A stretch of DNA of 64,000 bases from Hexactinellida sp. DTS-2022 (taxonomy: Eukaryota; Porifera; Hexactinellida), in contig JAPNXP010000006.1 in assembly GCA_028753945.1 (NCBI GenBank), forward strand, positions 1,736,001-1,800,000. Direction: 5' to 3'. Each line of letters opens with the position of its first letter. Position 1 is the first letter of the stretch. The notes under the pieces are model-generated. The model ran no database searches. It worked only from the letters and a program-made list of their open reading frames with translations, and had not been told where the DNA came from. Positions 25,601 through 34,600 of the stretch are shown piece after piece. The position numbers were made by a program, and so were the translations under genes.

Positions 25601-28600
25601 TCGGCACAGTAATAATAAAGGCAGTGATTCCAATACTGGGCCACTATACTTTAGTATAGTCGGCACAGTAAAAATATTAAAGGCAGTAAGATTAGAACTG
25701 GGCCACTATACTATAGTATAGTCGGCACAGTAACAATCGTTCCTTGTGACTCTGACCAATTAACAAATGGTTCTTCACACCTTGGGCGTTGATGACTGGG
25801 CGAAAAAAAAATCCAAAAATTGCAGCCTGTGCCGACAGCATGTTCCTTTGGAGGCACTATCAATAAACAACCAACAAAATATAGTGCCACCAAAGGAACA
25901 TGCGTCGACACAGGCTGCAATTTTGGATTTTATTATTATTATTATTATCGATATTATTTCTCCGTAGACGGTGCCCTGGCCACACCTGTATACATTGAGG
26001 GCTGAAACTTGGCATGTAGTTGCGGAGGGACCGTCTAATTTGCACCTGGGGTTACGATTTTTATCAAATGATTTCAACACCTATTTAAACTAATTATAGC
26101 TCATAACATGAAATAATTAATATTGAGCTTGATAAAATTTACATGTACGGATAGAGAATTAAATTCTACACCTTTTCACAGTGCACGAATTTTTAAATTG
26201 GGTTTCGTTAGTGCCACAATTGAGTTGCAAGTTTCCTTTGTTTACTAACACTTCAGTTCCATTGAAAGTGTTAAATTTAATTCTATTGTTTCAACTTTCA
26301 ACTTGTAATAATTATATTGATTTGACTTGTTAAATCTTATTCTATTGTTTCAACTTGCGATAAATATATTGATTTAACTTATAAATTCCAGCTGGCTTCT
26401 ATTTAAATTAATTTATATAAGGAATTTGTTGACTTTACTTAACTCACCGTGGATAACATTGCTAAAATAAATAACTAATAATTTAATTTATTATCAATAA
26501 GTAATGAATGAATGGCATTAAACTAAAGATGGTCTATGATAGAACCATTAAGATTTTACATTCCACAACAACGACAGATTAAGTGATTATATTTATTTCG
26601 GCGAGAATATTCTTGCACAATTAATGTACTGACGTAATTAATTATAATTAATTCCTTTTGTATTTAACTTATAGACGGTTCCAATTGGATTATTGGGGTT
26701 ATCGAGTGCGTGGAATTCAAATATTATAGTGAAATTCAATTTAAATTCATAATAATTGCAAATAATATTGAACTTTATTTATTTTGCTGTATATAATAAT
26801 GGTGTTAAATAATTAATAAATAAATTAAATATTTATACTAATTAGCCAAATTTCATTAATCTCAGAGATGATACAAGATAGAAACAAACTTTCAATTTAT
26901 CAATTGGTCCTTATGGCACGTACAACCTCTACAAATGGGTCTTGACACCTTGAGGTGATGATGACATCGTCAAAAAAATGTGTTTTACAATTTTGTGAAT
27001 TAAATAATTCGCATGGGTTGGTTGGAGTTGGGTGAATACACAACACCACCTAAAAAATGCTGACTCAGCACATATCATATTCTACTGAAACTTGAATATC
27101 TCTCAAATGAAGTGAGCTAAATGGAAACTTCCACACCTCTAAGGGTCGTAGCCTTCTGAAACACCTTTGTGAAATAATTTAACACCTTTATAGTGATGAT
27201 GACTTGGCGAAAAAAAAATCCAAAATTGCAGCCTGTGCCGACAGCATGTTCCATTGGAGGCACTATCAATAAACCACCAACAAAATATAGTGCAACCAAA
27301 GGAACATGCGTCGGCACAGGCTGCAATTTTGGATTTTTTTGTCTACCAACTCATTCAAATTTCCTTCACCAACTCATTCAACTCATTCATTTTGCTGTTA
27401 CCAACTCATTCAACTCATTCAAGAAAATGAGTTGATTCTGCCAACTCATTTTTATTAAACTAATTGTAACTAACGTATATCTTAAATATTCAGTTACTAA
27501 TACATTTACAGCTGCGTAGGTCGGCTCTCAAAAGTGATCCGCCAAATTTGGATCTCCCTACGCATTAATGTAGCGACAAAGTGAAAGTTGTCTGGCCATG
27601 GTCGGAAGTAGGGTTGTATCAAGTTACAATCAACTCATTTTGAGTTGGCAAAACAACTCATTTTTTGTCTACCAACTCATTCAACTCATTCATTTTGCTG
27701 TCACCAACTCATTCAACTCATTCATTTTGCTGTTACCAACTCATTCAACTCATTCAAGAAAATGAGTTGATTCTGCCAACTCAAAATGAGTTGATACAAC
27801 CCTGCACGTATATATATTTGTTTGTATGTTACGAGTTGATTGAAGAAAGTGGACTGTTTCCAAATGAGATTTTTGGCATATAGGGGTAACTTTTGGCACC
27901 CGCCAACAAGTTGAGGTTTCCACTCAAAGTTTCCCACACCTCGACAAGTTATGACGTCATTGTCACATTTCGTGAACCCTGAAAATTCACTTAATCGCGC
28001 ATAATTCGCGCCCTTTAAGAGATAAAAATCTGAAAATTTAATAGAACATGAACATTAATGATGCGGACACGTTGGTCACACCAGATCACCAATATGCTTA
28101 CTCATTATCGCATGATGAGGTATTCGCTAAATTTCACATTGTTAAATTCTACTATTTTAGGCCTATTTACGCTTTATAATCAATATTAGGAGTATATAAA
28201 CCACACACCACCCGCGAAGCGCCTAGCAAGCGAAGCGCGCTAGTAATAATAGAAATAATAATAACTAACCAGGGCAGTAAGATTAGAACTGGCCTGGGTC
28301 ACTATACTATAGCATAGGCGTCGGACCCATCCGGCCACCCGGCATGGGCCGGGCAGCCCGAAGGGGCTGCCCGGTGAATGTAGCGGTCCCGGAATCGATT
28401 GGGCCGACCCCGGAGCCTTCGGGCCGGGCGGCTCGAAGGGCCGGCAGGCCCATTTCCGACGCCTATGTACTATAGTAGTCGGCACAGATAATAATAATAA
28501 CAACAATATACCAATACAGTAATTTCAATACTGGCCAACTATACTATAGTATAGTCGGCCAATAATAATAGTAATAATATTCATAATAATAATACACGTT

Positions 28601-31600
28601 TTTTATTATTATAAGGAACACCTTAAATAAGGAACTCCAGGCTGAGAATTGGCCAAAATTAAAGAACTCATAAGGAACTGCCCAGGCTGAGATGAGAATT
28701 CATTAAGTATATACCTACAGTGGAACCTCCACAAACGGGGCCTGTGGAAACGGGGATCCTCTGAAAATTGGGAAGAAAAAAATGCAGCAAATTCCTAGTC
28801 CCACATATAAAATGAACCTCCACAAAAGGGGAATCGGCATAAATGAGGAATCGGGTGGCTAAGATCTTGCGTCCCTGGCACCCCATTTCTGCAGGTTCTA
28901 CTGCAGGGTTCCGCAAATTAGGTTTTTCTGGCCGCATGAGGCCTGAAACAACCTTATATGTGGCCTGATAGCCCAATGGCTTTCAGGCCACACATAAGGA
29001 CAAATCCACCCTTCTCAAGTTCTCATTAAGATTATGTGGCCTGATATAAATTAAAGTTTTCGGAACCCTGTTCTACTGTATCAATTTTAATTTACTAAGA
29101 TTAATTTTATAATAAGATTAATTCAATATTGTCAATATCCTCCTCCGAAATATAATCAATTATGTAACTGGGTAGTTAATAAATAAAAAATCGCAGTAAT
29201 GTCCTACAAAGGAATATTTAGTGCCCAAGAAAATAAGGAACCGATTAGAGCACTGCACGGGGCGGGTTAATAAATGCAGGTTACGGGACCCGCAACCCGC
29301 GGGTTCTTGCTGGTCAAAGGATCAGAATGTTTGCGGGGCGGGTCGGGTCAGAGATTCTTACTGTGGGTTGGTACGAGTTGATGCGGCTCAGCGCGGGTTT
29401 GCGCAAGAGTTCTCGCTAAGGATTATTTGGGGGCGCAGTGTCCACTAATTGTAACAATGAACCCCTTTATAGTTCCTAAACAAAATTAATGATCAATATA
29501 ATTTTAATCTTAAGATGGCAGAAGTCTTGCGATGGAACGAATTGTACGGTGAATGATTTCGTAATTCTTTAAATTTCCGCCCAAAACATATTGCCGTCTT
29601 TATTCATTAAGGATGTAAATATTTTTGTGCCCGCATTGTGTGCCGAGTGTTTATACCCTATTATATAATCCTAGCGATAATACTGGTCAACGAGTGTTGG
29701 TGCGAGTTGGGCGCGGGTTAATTAATGTGAGTTAGTTGCGGGTTCATTTGTTTAACTTGTCGGATTTGTGGGGCGGGGCGGGTCAATTACTAATAGATGC
29801 GGGTCCCGCATATGACCCGCGCAGAGCTCTATAACCGATAAGGTTTTTGAGGCAGAAATTGACAAAATAAATAAGGAACTTCAGCCTCAAGTTTGAATTA
29901 GGGTTCCTTATAAAACAAAAAACGTGTAACCAATCAAGGAAATAAGATTAAAACTGGGCCACTATAGTAGGACAATAAAAATTTCATTGCTTTCAAGTTT
30001 GATAGCATTTTTGGACATAGTTACCTGGAAAATAGAATTAATCTGAATTAATGAAATCGAATATCTATTATATAAATATGCGGCTGGGTGTGTGCTTGGT
30101 GCCCTAAATGTATTAGAGTGATAGGGGGGTTTATAACGCATTTCTAAATTAATGGAAATACGTATATACTTTATCCCTTTTGTCCATCTAAAGCAGTGTT
30201 TCTTAACCTTTTTAAACTTCCGCACCCCTTTAGCTTTCAAAATCAACTCTCGCACCCCCTGGTAAACGTAATATCGTTGATTTTTTACTATAAACAGAAC
30301 TTGTACTCTTTTCCCGCACCCCCCAGAATCGTACCTCGCACCCCCAGGGGGTGCGTGCACCCCCGGTTGAGAACCACTGATCTAAAGTAAACAAGTATGC
30401 TGATTTCTAATTTTCGAAACTATTATGTTTACCTATTATTGACGTTTACAAATAGTAAAAGGGTGGATATAATTAAAAGGCTGGATGTACACGTAACATC
30501 TAGGATATATTGGTTTGTATATTCCGAATTGATTGAAGATGACAGCTTTCCAAATCCGAATTTGGCATAAGGGGTAACGTTTGGCGCTCTTCAACAAGTT
30601 GAGGTTTCCACTCAAAATTTACAACTCCTCGCCCAGTTCCAAGTAACTATTTTATGCCTATTAAATTTAAACTCGATAATAAACTTTAGAAGAATGAAAT
30701 CACCCAACAATCACTTCGCGCGGGTGTGTTCTGCAAAGCAGTTTACAGTAGAACCTGCAGAAACAGGGTGCCAGGGACGCAAGGTCTTAGCCACCCCGAT
30801 TCCCCGTTTGTGGAGGTTCATTTATGTGGGACTAGGAATTTGCTGCATTTTTTTTAACCCAATTTTCAGAGGATCCCCGTTTCCACAGGCACCGTTTGTG
30901 GAGGTTCACTGTATCTATATATACATAAAGTAGTAGGTTTGTCTATCTGTGTCTGTCTGTCCTCAAATCTCCGAGAGTTTACAACAGATCTGAACCAAAA
31001 TTTGCATGCCACCTAGGAGTTACCCCACCACCCTGAATAAGGATTTTTTTGAGATATTTGCATTCCTCGCGAAGTTAACTCAAAATATGTTATTTTTTTG
31101 GCATTTCCCATACATTTCAATGGGAATTATCAAAAGTTCACAGTGCTGCTATAAAAACATTTCAAACGTGTAATCTAGGTTTTAGTGTATGAGGAATCTA
31201 GATATGATATTTTAAACTCAATAGAATGCAAAATTTGCAATTTACCATATGCATATTTTTCACACTTTGCGAGGGTACCGACCTTGACCTATCAGATTGC
31301 AGAGTTTTCACATTATTCTGACTCGAGTGTTATTGGTCTATAATTAATGGGTCAATTGTTATGCAAGAAAAGAACAATTGAATGTCCTGGAGAGGAAAAC
31401 TGAATTTGAATACCGCGGCAAAGCGCGGGAACCCGGCTAATAATGTAATAAAATAATGTTTGAAAAAGTATTGTTGCAAAAAGTAATACCAGGAATGGGG
31501 TTCGAACCCATGTGTGCAAACGCACATTGGAACTTAAGTCCAACGCCTTAACCACTCGGCCACCCTGGTAACTAACTAAAAAGTGCCTACATTTAAATAT

Positions 31601-34600
31601 TTAAGATAGTAATCTGCTATTTTTTATATTACAACGGGTTATTATTTTCGTTATCATTCACCATGCCTAATATCGACCTGGTTAGCTGAGCATGCTCGAT
31701 GTTGTGCTCCGATCCTGTAGACTCTGTGCAGGAGTCTGTGGTGGTACCGTTAGCACTGCTGAGAGAGGGAGGGGGGCTTGGTTCAGGTATCTGGGGAGGA
31801 GCAGGAGGGGCAGAGTTCTGCCCGTATGGACGGGATACAGAGTTAATTTCAAATGCGGTGCAAAGCTCACCGTCCTGGAAGTTTGTAGTGTTTGGAGAGG
31901 GAACACAACCTCCCTTCTTGAATTTCTGCATATAACGCAGACTGATTATTTCTAGTACACTCTCTCTGATGTAGATATCTGCAATGGTATAATGGTTTTA
32001 ATATATAAAACAATTGTGCATAAAAGTACTATGGCAATCATTATAAAGTAGCTATACTGCAATACTAGTTTCAAATATGTATTGAAACTCACTTGTCTGG
32101 AAAATGAACTGACATGAGTCTGGAGATTTTAGCAGAGCCTTAGAAACTAGAATAGAATTTGGAACAAATGCATGTCCATATAGACTATTATATCAATTTT
32201 AAAGATAATAATATACTCCATGGGTGGGATATTTCGTAATATTCAAATAAAATAAATACTAAAAGTATCTGTTGACTCAATAAGTGGATCGCATATGAAC
32301 ATTAGAGGGTAGATACTAACAATCATAATCAACATACTACTAATCAGGGCCGGACTTAAGGCAGGGCAAACGGGGCATTTACCCCGGGGCCCCCACATAC
32401 TTAAGGAGTAAGGACAATCAATAACAGGATGTTGGAAGGGGTACGTCGCGACAAAGTTGCTAGGAGGCGTACAGTTATTGTATGAATGAGATGCCCAAAT
32501 ATCTATTGTGTGTATTTTTACGTTTATTGTTTACATACCTGCCAACCTATTTGAGTCATATCCCTGTATGGGGCTCCATTTTACCCTGTACATTGGCCAA
32601 AATCCGTGGACACCCAAACTTTTTCTCGCTCGCAGCGCTCGCTCTTCTAAGAAATCTCCCATACTTCTAAGAGGAATTATACTAACCAAGACATTGCATT
32701 AAGTGGTCAATGCAGAATGCATGGTAAGAAATACTTTGATGTTATTTATATTTATTAAGGTTGACATAAAACAAATTAATCACTTTGGGAGGGGAAACAT
32801 TGTATTATATAGACTGTACAGGGAATCCCTGTACGCTTGAATAAGAAATGTTGATTTACACAAAACAGAATGCTACATTTTTAGGTATATTAGACTCACA
32901 ATCAGTAATATTGTCCCATCTAAAAACCCCTGTACAAATGCAAGAAATAATACCTGTACGCCTGTACAGAAAAAGCAAAATGGTTAAAATCCCTGAGGTT
33001 TCAAGGTATGTGTTTGGGCTAATTAGACATACCTTCCACCGTACAGTAAGAGTTGCAGGAGAATGTTAATAGAAAAAGTACTACCGATACATTCAAACTA
33101 TCGAACAATGACGAAATTTCTGGGCCCCCACAGATTGATTGCCCCGGGGCCCAGAAAATTATAAATCCGGCCCTGCTACTAGTACCTAATAGTCTAATAG
33201 TAATTCCAATTAAATGGAGCTAGAATCTCAACCTTATGATTGATACCCAACAAAGGGACATTCACTAGAATTAGTTTTTGCATACACAAGCTGGATTTTC
33301 ACCATGACAAAAAAAAAGGGTGTGATTGAATTTATTTGTTACATCCGCCCTTCGCGGAGTAAAATTTCCTCTTTACAGAAAATGCTCACTAGGCAAGAGA
33401 AAAAGGATCCAAGTTTAAGTGCTCAAGTGAACCAAAAGAATTAATGGTATTAAATTTTCAAAATAAAATGCTGGCAAAATAGCACGAACTCACCATCGGT
33501 TTGTGAATAAGTATGGACATCTCGACCGTCAATGGATAACAACAGATCTCCAACTCCAATCTAGTTACAGAGTAGTATAGTGTACTTATAACATCTGTTT
33601 TCTATGCATTAAATAAATAAATGCAGTAGAACCTCGTTAGTAAAACACCAGGGGGGCGTCAAAATGGGTTCGCCATATCCAGAATTCGTATTAACCCAGG
33701 GTATTATACAGGAGTTGAATTGAAGACTCCCAACTGTCCTATAGTCACTAGGCAGCGTTTCTCAACCGGGGCCCTCGGCCCCCCTGGGGGGCCACGAGGC
33801 CTTCGCCACGAGGCTTTTTATTGAAGGGTAGGTGGCCACAGGTACTGATGGTCTCGGTAGGGGGGCCCACGCACGGTACGTGGTATACCGATGGTATAAT
33901 TAGGTATAACTAATTATACCAAATTAGGAATAGTTTCGGTATAACAATCTAAACTTACATTACACATATAATATACCTAATCTATACTACCTGAATACTA
34001 GAAATATACGTGGCGTATTGTGGTATAATATTGGTATATTCTAGGTGTAATTTAGGTAAAATTTTAAAAATATTAAGCATAAGGTAGTAGACCGAAACAG
34101 ATAATAATTTGGTATAATTAGTTATACCTCATTATACCATCGGTATACCACGTACCGTGGGGCGCCACGAATCATTAAATGTGAAAACCACTGCAATAGA
34201 GTATGAATTTTGTACGTCTAAAAGGTAAGTTTTGGATTACTCTATGGGGATTTCGGCAGTTTTCGAGCTCCTAAACGCAAACATATCCCAATATATACCC
34301 CTACCATACTAGCGCGCTTCTCTTGCTAAGTCGCTTCGCGACAGAACACAACCACACACCAATCTCTTCGCGGTTGGTGTGTGGTTTATATACTTCTAAG
34401 TTCTAACATTGATTATAAAGCGTAAAAAGGCCTAAATGTCAAATTTAACAATGTGAATTTTTTGTGATCTTGTGTGACCAATGTGTCCGCATCACTAATG
34501 TACATGTTCTATTAAATTTTCATAATTTTATCTCTTAGAGGGCGCGAATTATGTGCGATTAAGTGAATTTCCAGGGTTCTCGAAATGTGACAATGACGTC

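Larger units (their letters stand above)
20931..25740 (+). repeat. tandem array of ~850-bp hairpin-bearing units
   Basis: The landmark AAATAGAAGCCAGCTGGAAT recurs at about 21648, 22484, 23344 and 25085. The first spacings are about 840-860 bases; the last is longer because of an extra segment. Each unit carries AAATTTGGGGGTTTAGTAAA, the CCCCAGGTGCAAATTAGA block and CACCGTCTACGGAGAAA, then a hairpin (22102-22215, 22962-23076, 24121-24235) or minisatellite. A pogo-like MITE is inserted at 21125-21622. No genes. Confidence 0.8.
28593..29930. mobile_element. inverted-repeat element with two nested MITEs
   Basis: ACACGTTTTTTATTATTATAAGG at 28593 and its counterpart CCTTATAAAACAAAAAACGTGT ending at about 29930 form inverted repeats that extend through a TAAGGAACT block. 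Minisatellite sequence lies on both sides. It contains the elements at 28718-28903 and 29246-29831. Confidence 0.65.

Noticed and set aside
20058-27326. Recurrent ORFs reading CNFGFFF and PLVALYFVGGLL on both strands
   Set aside because: They are translations of the hairpin module. Because it is a palindrome, both strands give near-identical peptides; flanking frames close at once and codon pattern is not protein-like.
29221-29448. 75-codon plus-strand ORF
   Set aside because: Translation of the GCGGGT-rich end of the hAT MITE at 29246-29831.
31692-31955. Plus-strand ORFs of 78 and 87 codons
   Set aside because: Antisense to PDZ exon 4, whose minus-strand frame is supported by splice phase and the PDZ fold.
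32482-33069. ORFs of 62-73 codons in intron 2
   Set aside because: They lie inside the hAT element at 32345-33175 and show no transposase or other domain.
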